49,680 nt of DNA from an uncultured Gemmiger sp. (GCA_949295035.1 CASFJO010000013.1:1-49680); one strand, 5' to 3'. Positions 23,795-32,246 are shown, counted from the stretch's first letter. The notes: generated from the letters alone by a model not told the origin. Numbers and translations: made by a program.

Positions 23795-23831
23795 AACAGG
23801 CGCGCTGCCCGCGGGCAGCGCGCCTGTTATT
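23795..23831. terminator. Bidirectional terminator
   Basis: A perfect 16-bp stem around a GC centre (23795-23828), followed by ATTTTG on the plus strand and TTTTGTCTG on the minus strand. It separates the aminotransferase from phosphoglucomutase. Confidence 0.88.
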
Positions 23832-23842
23832 TTGTGCAAAAA

Positions 23843-25555
23843 TCAGCTGAGCAGGGGCTTGAGAGCCGCGGCCAGCGCGTCCTTCCGGGACTGGGCCTCG
23901 GCCAGGTCCTTGCCCAGGGTAGTGAAATAGGTCTTGATCTTGGGCTCGGTACCGCTGGGCCGCACCACCACCGAAGCGCCGCCCTCCAACGCATAAATCA
24001 GCACGTTGGCGGCGGGCAGGTCGATGGGCTCGGTCTGGCCGGTGGTCAGGTCGGTCCTGGTGCGGGCCTGGTAATCCGACACCGACACCACCTTGCAGCC
24101 GGCGAACTCGGCGGGCGGGTTCTGACGCAGACGCTGCATGATGCCGGCCATCTTGTCCATACCGGACAGGCCCGGGAATTCAAAACTGTCCACCTTGTTC
24201 AGGTAGCGGCCATACTGGGCGTAGATGCGCTCCAGCTCCTCCTTGATGGAGGAACCGATACTGCGGTAGTAGGCGGCCATCTCGCAGATCAGCATACTGC
24301 CCACGATGGCGTCCTTGTCCCGCACATAGCTGCCCGCCAGATAGCCGTAACTCTCCTCAAAGCCGAAGATGAACCGCTCTACCTGGCCCGCAGCCTCCAG
24401 ACGGGCGATCTGATCGCCGATCCACTTGAAGCCGGTGAGCACGTTGCGGCACTCCACACCGTAATGGGCGGCCACCACGTCCGCCAGCGGGGTGGACACG
24501 ATGCTCTTGACCATGACCGGGTCCTTGGGCATGGTGCCCTTTTCGATGCGGGCGGCGCAGATATAGTCCAGCAGCAGCACACCCACCTCGTTGCCGCTGA
24601 GCAGTTCATAGCTGCCGTCCTTGCAGCGCACGGCGATGCCCACGCGGTCAGCGTCCGGATCGGTGGCCAGCATCAGGTCGGCGCCGTTCTTCTCCGCCAG
24701 TTCCAGACCCAGCCGCAGCGCCTCAAAAATCTCCGGATTGGGATAGGGGCAGGTGGGGAAGTTGCCGTCCGGGTCCTTCTGTTCGGGCACGATGGTGATG
24801 TCGGTGATACCGGTATCACCCAGCACCCGGGTGACCGGCACCAGGCCGCTGCCGTTCAGCGGGCTGTACACCAGCTTGAGCCCGGCGGTGGCGCACAGAC
24901 CCGGACGCACACTGCGGGCCTTGATGGCCTCGTACAGCGCCTCATAGCAGGCGTCCTCCACATACTGGATCAGGCCGGCGGCCATCCCCTCTTCAAAAGG
25001 CATGGTCTTTGCCCCGGTGAGCACATCGGTCTTTTGGATCTCGGCATACACAATGTCAGCGGCCTCGTCGGTCATCTGGCAGCCGTCCGGGCCATAGGCC
25101 TTATAGCCGTTGTACTTGGCCGGGTTGTGGCTGGCGGTGACCATGATGCCCGCGTTGCAGCGATAATACCGGGTGGCAAAACTCAGCGCCGGCACCGGCA
25201 TCAGGGCCTTGTAGATGCGCACCTTGATCCCGTTGGCCGCCAGCACTTCGGCGGCGGCTTTGGCGAACAGGTCGCTTTTGATACGGCTGTCGTAGCTGAT
25301 GGCCACAGTCTGGGTACCGCCCTGGGTCCTGACCCAGTTGGCCAGCCCCTGGGTGGCCTGCCGCACCACATACACATTCATTCGATTGGTGCCCGCGCCG
25401 ATGACCCCCCGCAGACCGGCGGTGCCAAACTTGAGCGCCACGGCGAACCGGTCCCGGACAGCCTCGTCGTTCCCCCGGATGGATTCCAGTTCCGGCTTCA
25501 GGTCAGCGTCGTCCAGATCGGCGGCAAGCCAGCGTTCATACTCTTGCTGATACAT
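23843..25555 (-). CDS. Phosphoglucomutase / phospho-sugar mutase
   Basis: A 570-residue alpha-D-phosphohexomutase that interconverts glucose-1-phosphate and glucose-6-phosphate, feeding glycogen and wall-sugar synthesis. The phosphoserine loop VTASHNPAKYNGYK puts the catalytic serine at residue 142; the Mg loop is DPDADRVGIAV, the sugar loop is GFEESYGYLAG and the phosphate loop is VRPSGTEPKIK. The long form (about 570) is the PgcA type of Firmicutes. The start at 25555 is chosen for AGAGGG eight bases upstream; an earlier in-frame ATG at 25579 has none. It shares a divergent promoter region with comM. Confidence 0.93.
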   Translation of the reverse strand: MYQQEYERWLAADLDDADLKPELESIRGNDEAVRDRFAVALKFGTAGLRGVIGAGTNRMNVYVVRQATQGLANWVRTQGGTQTVAISYDSRIKSDLFAKAAAEVLAANGIKVRIYKALMPVPALSFATRYYRCNAGIMVTASHNPAKYNGYKAYGPDGCQMTDEAADIVYAEIQKTDVLTGAKTMPFEEGMAAGLIQYVEDACYEALYEAIKARSVRPGLCATAGLKLVYSPLNGSGLVPVTRVLGDTGITDITIVPEQKDPDGNFPTCPYPNPEIFEALRLGLELAEKNGADLMLATDPDADRVGIAVRCKDGSYELLSGNEVGVLLLDYICAARIEKGTMPKDPVMVKSIVSTPLADVVAAHYGVECRNVLTGFKWIGDQIARLEAAGQVERFIFGFEESYGYLAGSYVRDKDAIVGSMLICEMAAYYRSIGSSIKEELERIYAQYGRYLNKVDSFEFPGLSGMDKMAGIMQRLRQNPPAEFAGCKVVSVSDYQARTRTDLTTGQTEPIDLPAANVLIYALEGGASVVVRPSGTEPKIKTYFTTLGKDLAEAQSRKDALAAALKPLLS

Positions 25556-25611
25556 GGCAATTACCCTCTTTCTGTGCATTCTCTGCGTTGCAAAATGGGA
25601 TCTCTAGTTTC

Positions 25612-25640
25612 ATTTTATAGACAGGCAGCCGGATTGTCAA
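25612..25640 (-). promoter_or_regulatory. Phosphoglucomutase promoter
   Basis: On the minus strand TTGACA (25640-25635), a 17-bp spacer and TAAAAT (25617-25612). Confidence 0.88.
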
Positions 25641-25647
25641 TTCGCAC

Positions 25648-25688
25648 TTGTGGATTTGGCCCGACCGATCTATACTGGTTTTAGTATA
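25648..25688 (+). promoter_or_regulatory. comM promoter with initiator palindrome
   Basis: TTGTGG (25648-25653), a 17-bp spacer and TATACT (25671-25676). TATACT and AGTATA (25683-25688) form an inverted repeat across the expected transcription start. The two divergent -35 elements (pgm and comM) are only 7 bp apart. Confidence 0.75.
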
Positions 25689-25707
25689 CGACGCAGGAGG
25701 GACGGCC

Positions 25708-27237
25708 ATGTTTGCCAGAGTAAACAGCTTCGGGATCCACGGTCTGGAAGGATTTCTTGTGACGGCGGAGGCCGATCTGAGCGGCGGGCTGCCCCAATTT
25801 GCCATCGTGGGGCTGCCGGACAGCGCGGTGAAGGAGGCTGCCGACCGGGTGCGCAGCGCCAGCAAAAATCTGGGATTCGGCTGGCCGGCCGGGCGGATCA
25901 CGGTGAATCTGGCCCCCGCCCACCGGAAAAAGGCCGGGCCGGTGTACGATCTGCCCATTCTGCTGGGCATCCTGTGCGCGGCGGGCCAGCTGCCGCCCCC
26001 GCCCACCGACTGTGCCTTTGTGGGCGAACTGGCCCTGGATGGGGCGGTGCGACCGGTGAACGGTGTGCTGCCCATGGCGCTGCGCGCGGCGGCCTGCGGC
26101 ATCAAACAGCTGTTCGTGCCAGCCGCCAACGCACGGGAAGCCGCGGTGGCCGAAGGGCTGACGGTATACGGGGTGAACAGCGCCCGGCAGGTAGCGGAAC
26201 ATCTGCAAGGCAGCGCGCCGCTGACGCCGGTGGAGCCCTGCCGCTATGAGAGCGACGCGGCCGGCGACGTCCCCGACTTTTCCGATGTACACGGCCAGGC
26301 GGAGGCCCGACGGGCCATGGAGGTGGCAGCGGCGGGCGGCCACAACATCCTGCTGATCGGCCCGCCGGGCACCGGCAAGAGCATGCTGGCCAAACGGCTG
26401 CCGGGTATTCTTCCGCCCATGACCCGGGAAGAAGCGGTGGAGGTGACCCAGATCTACTCGGTGGCCGGGCTGCTGCCGGCGGGCAGCGGGCTTATGACCC
26501 GGCGGCCCTTTCGCAGCCCGCACCACAGCGTGAGCGCCACCGCACTGGCGGGCGGCGGATCAAATCCCCGGCCCGGCGAGGTGAGCCTGGCCCACGACGG
26601 GGTGCTGTTTCTGGACGAACTGCCGGAATTCAGCCGGGACGCACTGGAAATATTGCGTCAGCCGGTGGAGGACGGACAGGTGACGGTGAGCCGGGTGGCG
26701 GGCAGCGCCACCTATCCCAGCCGTTTTTTGCTGGCCGCCGCCATGAACCCCTGCCGGTGCGGGTATTTCGGGCACCCCACCCGGGCCTGTACCTGCCCGC
26801 CCAGCGCCATCGACCGGTACCGGCAAAAGATCAGCGGCCCGCTGCTGGACCGGATCGACCTGCATGTGGAGGTAGCCCCGGTGGACTATGAGGATCTGGC
26901 CGACGCCGCCGGCGGCGAGAGCAGCGCCGCCATCCTGGCCCGGGTATTGGCGGCTCGACAGATCCAGACCGCCCGGTACGCGGGCACCGGGGTGCGCTGC
27001 AATGCTCAGCTCCCCCCTGCCCTGCTGCGGCGGTTCTGCGTGACCACCCCTGCCGCCGCGGCCATGCTGCGGGAGGCGTTCCGCTCGATGGGGCTCAGCG
27101 CCCGGGCTTATGACCGGATCCTGAAGGTGGCCCGTACCATCGCCGATCTGGCGGGCGCGGACCGGATCGGTGAGGAACACCTGGCCGAGGCGCTGCAGTA
27201 CCGCAGCCTGGACCGCAAGTACTGGTATTCCAACTGA
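25708..27237 (+). CDS. ComM/YifB family AAA+ Mg-chelatase-like protein
   Basis: A 509-residue AAA+ protein. The N-terminal ChlI-like domain begins MFARVNSFGIHGLEGFLV; the AAA core has Walker A GPPGTGKSMLAKRLPG (about residues 218-233), Walker B GVLFLDELPEFSRDALE, and the Cys-bearing segment NPCRCGYFG...CTCPPSAI; a C-terminal Mg-chelatase helical domain closes it. ComM is a helicase that speeds branch migration during integration of transformed DNA in naturally competent bacteria; other YifB proteins are of unknown role. AGGAGG precedes ATG 25708. It is monocistronic, with its own terminator. Confidence 0.93.
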   Translation: MFARVNSFGIHGLEGFLVTAEADLSGGLPQFAIVGLPDSAVKEAADRVRSASKNLGFGWPAGRITVNLAPAHRKKAGPVYDLPILLGILCAAGQLPPPPTDCAFVGELALDGAVRPVNGVLPMALRAAACGIKQLFVPAANAREAAVAEGLTVYGVNSARQVAEHLQGSAPLTPVEPCRYESDAAGDVPDFSDVHGQAEARRAMEVAAAGGHNILLIGPPGTGKSMLAKRLPGILPPMTREEAVEVTQIYSVAGLLPAGSGLMTRRPFRSPHHSVSATALAGGGSNPRPGEVSLAHDGVLFLDELPEFSRDALEILRQPVEDGQVTVSRVAGSATYPSRFLLAAAMNPCRCGYFGHPTRACTCPPSAIDRYRQKISGPLLDRIDLHVEVAPVDYEDLADAAGGESSAAILARVLAARQIQTARYAGTGVRCNAQLPPALLRRFCVTTPAAAAMLREAFRSMGLSARAYDRILKVARTIADLAGADRIGEEHLAEALQYRSLDRKYWYSN

Positions 27238-27243
27238 ACGCGC

Positions 27244-27280
27244 CCCCGGCAGGGATTCGCCTGCCGGGATTTTTGTTTGT
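27244..27280 (+). terminator. Terminator of comM
   Basis: CCCGGCAGG and CCTGCCGGG (27245-27268) form a stem followed by ATTTTTGTTTG. Confidence 0.88.
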
Positions 27281-27282
27281 CG

Positions 27283-27343
27283 AGAAAAAATTATTGTTTT
27301 TCGATAAATTTATATTGATTTTCGATTTTCGCTATGGTATAGT
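27283..27343 (+). promoter_or_regulatory. Promoter and operator region of the DUF2975-HTH pair
   Basis: The promoter is TTGATT (27315-27320), a 17-bp spacer and TATAGT (27338-27343). Around it an AT-rich block holds repeated TTTTCGA elements at about 27297, 27319 and 27325 and a reverse copy TCGAGAAAA near 27280. These are good candidate sites for the HTH protein encoded by the second gene; autoregulation is inferred. Confidence 0.6.
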
Positions 27344-27379
27344 AGCGTCAGAGGATATCCTTACAAGGAGGAACGATAT

Positions 27380-27841
27380 ATGCGACTTTCCAACGAGCAG
27401 AGCATCCGTCTGTCCCGGGGGTGCGTATGGCTGTTTATGATCCTGCTGGCGGCGCTGGACCTGGGCTGTTATTGGGCGGTAGACTGGTTCATCGGCACCC
27501 GGCCGGTGCTGCTGGGCTTCGGCCTGCGGGAGGGGCTGCTGATGATGAGCACCATCTATCTGTGCAGCGCGCCCGCCTGGGTGCTGCTGGTCAATCTGCA
27601 CCGGCTTCTCGGCGCACTGGCCGCCGGGCGGGTGTTTGTGCCCGCCAACGTGGCTCGGCTGCGCCGGGTAAGCTGGTGCTGCACGGCGGCCTGCCTGCTC
27701 TGCCTGGCCAGTGCCTTCTATTATCTGCCCTGGCTGCTGGTGGCGGTGGCGGCGGGCTTTATGGCGCTGATCGTGCGGATCGTGAAAAACTGTTTTGCCC
27801 AGGCCGCCGCCATGAAGGACGAACTGGATTTTACCATCTGA
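27380..27841 (+). CDS. DUF2975 membrane protein
   Basis: A 153-residue protein with four hydrophobic segments (about residues 14-34, 52-72, 97-117 and 120-138), the DUF2975 layout. The polar link HRLLGALAAGRVFVPANVARLRR between the second and third segments is typical of the family. DUF2975 genes are nearly always followed by a small HTH regulator, as here 19 bp downstream. The pair probably senses a membrane or cell-state signal, but the function is unknown. AAGGAGG precedes ATG 27380. Confidence 0.85.
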   Translation: MRLSNEQSIRLSRGCVWLFMILLAALDLGCYWAVDWFIGTRPVLLGFGLREGLLMMSTIYLCSAPAWVLLVNLHRLLGALAAGRVFVPANVARLRRVSWCCTAACLLCLASAFYYLPWLLVAVAAGFMALIVRIVKNCFAQAAAMKDELDFTI

Positions 27842-27860
27842 CGCCGGGAGGGAGAAGCGT

Positions 27861-28082
27861 ATGTCCATCCGAATCAACCTGGATGTGATGATGGCCCGCC
27901 GTCATATCGCCGCCGGCGATCTGGCGGAGCGGATCGGGATCACCCCGGCCAATCTGTCCATCCTGAAAAACAACAAGGCCAAGGCGGTGCGGTTTTCCAC
28001 CCTGGAGGCTTTGTGCCGGGAACTGAACTGCCAGCCCGGCGATATTCTGGAATACCTGCCGGATGAGGAACAGGCCCCATGA
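27861..28082 (+). CDS. Small XRE/Cro-type HTH regulator (YozG-like)
   Basis: A 73-residue protein that is essentially one helix-turn-helix: MARRHIAAGDLAERIGI then ITPANLSILKNNKAKAVRF, followed by LEALCRELNCQPGDILEY, the hallmark of the YozG/Cro-C1 group. It is the expected partner of DUF2975 and probably binds the TTTTCGA block upstream of the pair. GGGAGGGAG precedes the ATG. Confidence 0.9.
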   Translation: MSIRINLDVMMARRHIAAGDLAERIGITPANLSILKNNKAKAVRFSTLEALCRELNCQPGDILEYLPDEEQAP

Positions 28083-28170
28083 CAAAACCGTCCTGTCACG
28101 GCTATACCGCCAACTGCGGTCTGCGGGGTGGATTTCCTGCCGCTTTCCGGCCCAAACAAGGAGGAACGCC

Positions 28171-28689
28171 ATGAAACGAAACCTCTTTTTTCCCCTTCTG
28201 CTCTGCCTTGCGCTGGCGCTGGCGGGCTGCGCCCCTTCGGCCCGGCAGCAGGCCGCCGAGGCCCTGAGCCTGGACCTGTCCGCCGGGACCGTCCTGCTGG
28301 ACACCGACACCCATGGCGGTTTCCTTGGAGACGGGACCTCCTGCCTGAAGCTTGCGTTTCCGGACGACGCTCTGGCCGGCGTCCTCGCGGCTGACCCGGC
28401 CTGGAAGCCGTTTCCCCTTTCGGATGTGACCACCGCGCTGGTCTATGGCCGGACGGTGGAGCAGGACGGGGCCAGCATGACCTGGGGCCCCTGCCTGATT
28501 GACGGGGACGGTCAGCCGCTGGTAGACCCGGCGGTGGAGAACGGCTGGTACCGGTTTATCGACCGGCATTCCCAGAGCCATGACCCGGCCGATGAAAGCC
28601 GTGTACTGGAGCGTGGGTCGCTGAACTTCACGCTGGCACTCTACGACGCTGACCGCAACGAACTGTACTATCTGACCCTGGATACCTGA
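28171..28689 (+). CDS. Predicted lipoprotein, unknown function
   Basis: A 172-residue secreted protein. Residues 1-20 form a signal peptide ending in the lipobox LAGC, so cysteine 20 should be lipidated and the protein anchored outside the membrane. The rest shows no known domain; it contains YRFIDRHSQSHDPADES and an acidic C-terminal strand segment. The start at 28171 is chosen for AAGGAGG six bases upstream; an in-frame ATG at 28063 would bury the signal peptide. It lies between the HTH gene and a DUF4173 gene, 14 bp before the latter, so co-expression is likely. Confidence 0.8.
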   Translation: MKRNLFFPLLLCLALALAGCAPSARQQAAEALSLDLSAGTVLLDTDTHGGFLGDGTSCLKLAFPDDALAGVLAADPAWKPFPLSDVTTALVYGRTVEQDGASMTWGPCLIDGDGQPLVDPAVENGWYRFIDRHSQSHDPADESRVLERGSLNFTLALYDADRNELYYLTLDT

Positions 28690-28703
28690 CAAGGAGAATC
28701 ACC

Positions 28704-30296
28704 ATGGACAAGAATCTGCAAGAGGGCGCGGGGCGTCCCCTCTATACCAGTGTTCCCCAAACCGTGCTGATCCGGCCGCCTTTCACCGCCGCCCCGGCTG
28801 AACTGTGGGCCGCGCTGGGCAGCTACCTGATCGGATTTTTCTATATCCAACTGATCTTCTGGAACGCCAACTCCGCCGGCGGTTGGCTGACCGTCTTTAC
28901 CCTTGTGTTCTGCGCCGGGGTGGAGTTCTTCTGCCAGGCCATGGGCCGCCGGAAGATCCCCGCCGAGAGCTGGTTCTGGCTGGCCTGCCTGGGCGCGGTG
29001 GCGCTGAGTTTTGCGTTTTGGGGCAGCGTCAGTGCCACAGTGGGCGGCTGGGACATGCTGGCCCTGCACGGGCTGGCGGTCTATTGGGTCCTGAGCCGCA
29101 CCGGCTCGCTGAGCGAGGGCGGCACCGGCCCCATGCTGGTGCTGGACCTGGTGCGCGGGTTCCTGCTCTATCCTTTCGGCGGCTTTTTGCTGCGCATCCG
29201 TACCCTGCTGGCCCGGGCCCGGCGCGGAAGGTCCGGCGCCCGGGGATTGGCGGGCGCTCTGATCGGGCTGGCGGCGGCGGTGCCGCTGCTGGCCATCGCC
29301 TACCAACAACTGGCGGCGGTGGACGGCAATTTTGCCGCTCTGCTGCGGCTGACCGTCGACTGGAACTGGCTCAACGGGGAACTGGTGCTGCGGCTGATCC
29401 TGAGCCTGCCGGTGGGAGCCTGGCTGTACGGGCTGACCGCCTCCTGCCTGCGTGTCCGGCCCGACCCGGCCCTGCCCGCCGAACTGCGCCGTGCGGCGGA
29501 GGAGGCGCGGGTGCTGCCTGTCAGCACAGCCGGCGTTCTGCTGGCCGCTTTGAACGGGTTGTATCTGGCTTTCTTTTTGCTGCAGGGCAGCTACCTGCTG
29601 GGGGGATTTTTCGGGCGGCTGCCCGCGGGCTTCACCGCCTCGGAATACGCGGTCAGCGGGTTTGGCGAGGTATGCCGGCTGATGCTGCTGAACCTGGCGG
29701 TGCTGGGCGGCTGTGCCAAGTTTGGCCGCGTGCCGCTGCGCCGCAGCCGGGCGTTACAGGTCCTGGGCGGGCTTCTGTGCGGCTTCAGCCTGCTGTTCGT
29801 AGCCGTTGCCGGGGCCAAGCTGGGCCTCTATATCCGCCGTTTTGGCCTGACCCCCCGCCGGGTGCTGGCCGCCTGGTTCATCCTTGTATTGGGCGCCTGG
29901 GCCTGCATCGCCCTGTTTACCCTGCTGCGCCCCATCCGGGCCGTCCGGCTGGCCGTGTGGGTGACGGCGGCGGCCTTCGCTCTGCTCTGCCTGTCCCATC
30001 CGGACGGCTGGATCGCACGGGGCAACATTGCCCTGTACGCCCACGGTGTGGTGGATGAGATCGACCCGGATGTGATCGGCCAATGCACCCGCTGGAAGGG
30101 TCCGCGCCAGCTGGCCCAGCCCCTGCTGGACAGCGGCTGGATGCTGGGCCGCTCCGAGGAGGAACTGGTGGACATGCTGGGCTATATGAACGGCTCCGCC
30201 AGCGACACCCTGCGCTGGTCGCTGGGAGAGGGGCGGCAGCTGATCGTGTCCTTCGACCGGCTGACCGGCCTGTCCGACCGGGCTGAGATCCGATGA
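28704..30296 (+). CDS. DUF4173/DUF4153-type multi-pass membrane protein
   Basis: A 530-residue protein with about 12 hydrophobic segments and a soluble C-terminal tail (about 440-530). The segment AGAKLGLYIRRFGLTPRRVLAAWF is the conserved DUF4173 core, in which a Y-I-x-x-x-G-L-T-x-x-R motif ends one helix and begins the next. The C-terminal half before the tail (RGNIALYAHGVVDEIDPDVI) also fits. The function is unknown; in Firmicutes such genes are often beside small regulators, as here. AAGGAG precedes ATG 28704. The hairpin at 30372-30406 may end this unit. Confidence 0.82.
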   Translation: MDKNLQEGAGRPLYTSVPQTVLIRPPFTAAPAELWAALGSYLIGFFYIQLIFWNANSAGGWLTVFTLVFCAGVEFFCQAMGRRKIPAESWFWLACLGAVALSFAFWGSVSATVGGWDMLALHGLAVYWVLSRTGSLSEGGTGPMLVLDLVRGFLLYPFGGFLLRIRTLLARARRGRSGARGLAGALIGLAAAVPLLAIAYQQLAAVDGNFAALLRLTVDWNWLNGELVLRLILSLPVGAWLYGLTASCLRVRPDPALPAELRRAAEEARVLPVSTAGVLLAALNGLYLAFFLLQGSYLLGGFFGRLPAGFTASEYAVSGFGEVCRLMLLNLAVLGGCAKFGRVPLRRSRALQVLGGLLCGFSLLFVAVAGAKLGLYIRRFGLTPRRVLAAWFILVLGAWACIALFTLLRPIRAVRLAVWVTAAAFALLCLSHPDGWIARGNIALYAHGVVDEIDPDVIGQCTRWKGPRQLAQPLLDSGWMLGRSEEELVDMLGYMNGSASDTLRWSLGEGRQLIVSFDRLTGLSDRAEIR

Positions 30297-30326
30297 TCGG
30301 AATTTCACATATCCCTCACCGGATGC

Positions 30327-30357
30327 TTGCAGAATCCACACAGCGCCAGCGTATACT
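30327..30357 (+). promoter_or_regulatory. Candidate promoter of the ABC operon
   Basis: TTGCAG (30327-30332) and TATACT (30352-30357) with a 19-bp spacer. The spacer is longer than ideal. The hairpin at 30372 lies between this site and the first gene. Confidence 0.4.
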
Positions 30358-30371
30358 GGCACAAGACCGAC

Positions 30372-30406
30372 AAAGGTCATCCCGGCAGGGATGGCCTTTT
30401 CTTTTG
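30372..30406 (+). terminator. Terminator or attenuator before the ABC operon
   Basis: AAAGGTCATCCC (30372-30383) pairs with GGGATGGCCTTT (30388-30399), including one G-U pair, around a GGCA loop, then TCTTTTG. It ends just before the AAGGAGGG of the ATPase gene. It could end the DUF4173 unit or act as a leader attenuator. Confidence 0.72.
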
Positions 30407-30423
30407 CTAAGGAGGGTTGCGCA

Positions 30424-31386
30424 TTGATCCAGGTGGAACACCTGACCCGCCGGTACGGGACCCATGTCGCGGTGGAGGATCTGTCCTTCACCGTGCCAAC
30501 CGGCCAAATCTGCGGGCTGCTGGGGCCCAACGGTGCCGGCAAGACAACCACCATGAACATGCTGACCGGGTATCTCTCGGCCAGCGAGGGCAGGGTGATC
30601 GTCAGCGGGCACGACATTCTGGAGGAGCCCATGGCCGCCCGGCGGCAGCTGGGCTATCTGCCGGAACAGCCGCCGCTGTACCCCGAGATGACAGTGGAGG
30701 AATACCTGCGCTTTGTGGCCGAACTGCGCCGGGTGCCTCGCGCCGAGTGGGCCGCCCAGGTGCGCCGGGCGATGAACCGGGTGGCCGCTGCCGATATGGC
30801 CCGCCGGCTGATCCGCAACCTGTCCAAGGGCTATCGCCAGCGGGTGGGGCTGGCCGCCGCGCTGCTGGGTGACCCGGAGGTGCTGATTTTGGACGAACCC
30901 ACCGTGGGGCTGGATCCGGCTCAGATGATCGAGTTCCGCACCCTGATCCGCCAGCTGGGCCGCAAGCACACGGTGATCCTCTCCAGCCATATCCTGAGCG
31001 AGGTGAGCGCCGTATGCGACCAGGTGCTGATCCTGTCCCGGGGGCAGCTGATAGCGCAGGGCACCCCGGACCAGCTGGCCGACCGGCTGGCGGGCCGCAC
31101 CCGGCTGCGGGTACTGGTGCTGGGCCAGGCAAGCGAGGCGGCCGCGGCGGTGCGGAACCTGGCGGGCGTGTGCGATGTGCAGGCCGAACCTGAGCCGGAG
31201 GGCAGAGCCCGGCTGACCGTTGCCCTGGACGCAGGCGCGGGTCCGCAGCAGCAGGCGGCCGTGAGCCTGGCTCTGGCTGCCGCCGGCTGTGCGGTGCTGC
31301 GGCTGGAAGCCGAGGCGTTGAGCCTGGAAGAGGTGTTTTTGCAGCTGACCGGGGAACCGGCGGAGGAAGGGGGCGAAGAGGAATAA
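30424..31386 (+). CDS. ABC transporter ATPase, GldA-like (ABC-2 exporter)
   Basis: A 320-residue cytoplasmic ATPase. Walker A is GPNGAGKTT (residues 34-42), the Q loop is LPEQPPLYPEM, the signature is LSKGYRQRVGL and Walker B is EVLILDEPTVGLD; the H loop SSHILSEV follows. A C-terminal regulatory region of about 100 residues is typical of ABC-2/GldA-like exporters. The start is TTG 30424, seven bases after AAGGAGGG; the in-frame ATG at 30391 sits inside a terminator hairpin and has no ribosome site. It is the first gene of a four-gene unit with a permease, a GldG-like protein and a DUF4340 protein. Confidence 0.93.
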   Translation: MIQVEHLTRRYGTHVAVEDLSFTVPTGQICGLLGPNGAGKTTTMNMLTGYLSASEGRVIVSGHDILEEPMAARRQLGYLPEQPPLYPEMTVEEYLRFVAELRRVPRAEWAAQVRRAMNRVAAADMARRLIRNLSKGYRQRVGLAAALLGDPEVLILDEPTVGLDPAQMIEFRTLIRQLGRKHTVILSSHILSEVSAVCDQVLILSRGQLIAQGTPDQLADRLAGRTRLRVLVLGQASEAAAAVRNLAGVCDVQAEPEPEGRARLTVALDAGAGPQQQAAVSLALAAAGCAVLRLEAEALSLEEVFLQLTGEPAEEGGEEE

Positions 31387-32246
31387 CCGCGATCTTCAAA
31401 CGGGAGTGGAAAAGTCTTTTCAGCGGGATGCTGGGTTACGCCCTCTGCGCCGCCTACGTGCTGGTGGGCGGGCTGTACTTCTGGGTGTACAATCTGCTGA
31501 ATCTGTATCCGGATTTTGGCTACACCCTCTACGGTACCACCTTCGCCATGCTGGTGTTCATCCCCATCCTGACCATGCGCAGCCTGGCGGAGGAACACCG
31601 CTCCCACACCGACCAGCTGCTTCTCACCGCGCCGGTGAGCATCCCCTCCATCGTGGCGGGCAAATACCTGGCCATGACCGCCGTCTTTACGGTGCCGGTG
31701 GCGATCCTGGGGCTCTGCCCGCTGGTGATGCGGCTGTACGGCACCGTCAGCCTGCCCAAGGCATACGGCGCGCTGCTGGGTTACTGGCTGCTGGGCTGCG
31801 CGGGCATCGCCATCGGCCTGTTTCTGAGCGGGCTGACCGACAGCCCGATCGTCGCCGCTCTGGCCACCTTCGGGGTACTGCTGCTAAGTTACCTGATGCC
31901 CGGCATCCAGAGCCTGTTCACGGTGGGAAGCCTGCTGGCTGTGGGGATATTCGGGCTGCTGGCCGCACTGGCCGGCCTGCTGGCGGGCATCCGCAGCCGC
32001 AGCCTTATGTTGGGCATGCTGGTGTTTCTTGCCCTCTGCGCCGCCCTGGCTGCCCTCTACGGGCTGCGCAGCGCCGCCCTCACCGGCGCCTTCTCCGCTT
32101 TGCTGGGGGCACTGGGGCTGTTCACCCCTTTTGAGAACTTCATCTATGGGATCTTCAGTATCCCGGCGATGATCTACTATCTGAGCATCACGGCGCTGTT
32201 TTTGTTCCTGGCGGGCCAGGGGCTGGAAAAGCGCCGCTGGAACTGA
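31383..32246 (+). CDS. ABC-2 permease, GldF-like, with probable ATA start
   Basis: An integral membrane subunit of about 287 residues with six or seven hydrophobic helices and the conserved PILTMRSLAEEHRSHTDQLL loop of ABC-2/GldF permeases. The family N-terminus is a short cytoplasmic segment of the type AIFKREWKS, which is encoded here before the first ATG (31428). No ATG, GTG or TTG is available upstream in frame. The best candidate is ATA at 31383, which overlaps the ATPase stop as ATAA and follows GGAAGGGGGCGAAGAGG. ATC 31392 is another option; ATG 31428 would drop 15 residues and has no ribosome site. Confidence 0.82.
   Translation: MTAIFKREWKSLFSGMLGYALCAAYVLVGGLYFWVYNLLNLYPDFGYTLYGTTFAMLVFIPILTMRSLAEEHRSHTDQLLLTAPVSIPSIVAGKYLAMTAVFTVPVAILGLCPLVMRLYGTVSLPKAYGALLGYWLLGCAGIAIGLFLSGLTDSPIVAALATFGVLLLSYLMPGIQSLFTVGSLLAVGIFGLLAALAGLLAGIRSRSLMLGMLVFLALCAALAALYGLRSAALTGAFSALLGALGLFTPFENFIYGIFSIPAMIYYLSITALFLFLAGQGLEKRRWN

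Noticed and set aside
30391-30424. ATG 30391 as the start of the ABC ATPase
   Set aside because: It is inside the terminator hairpin and has no ribosome site; TTG 30424 has AAGGAGGG at seven bases and gives the family N-terminus.
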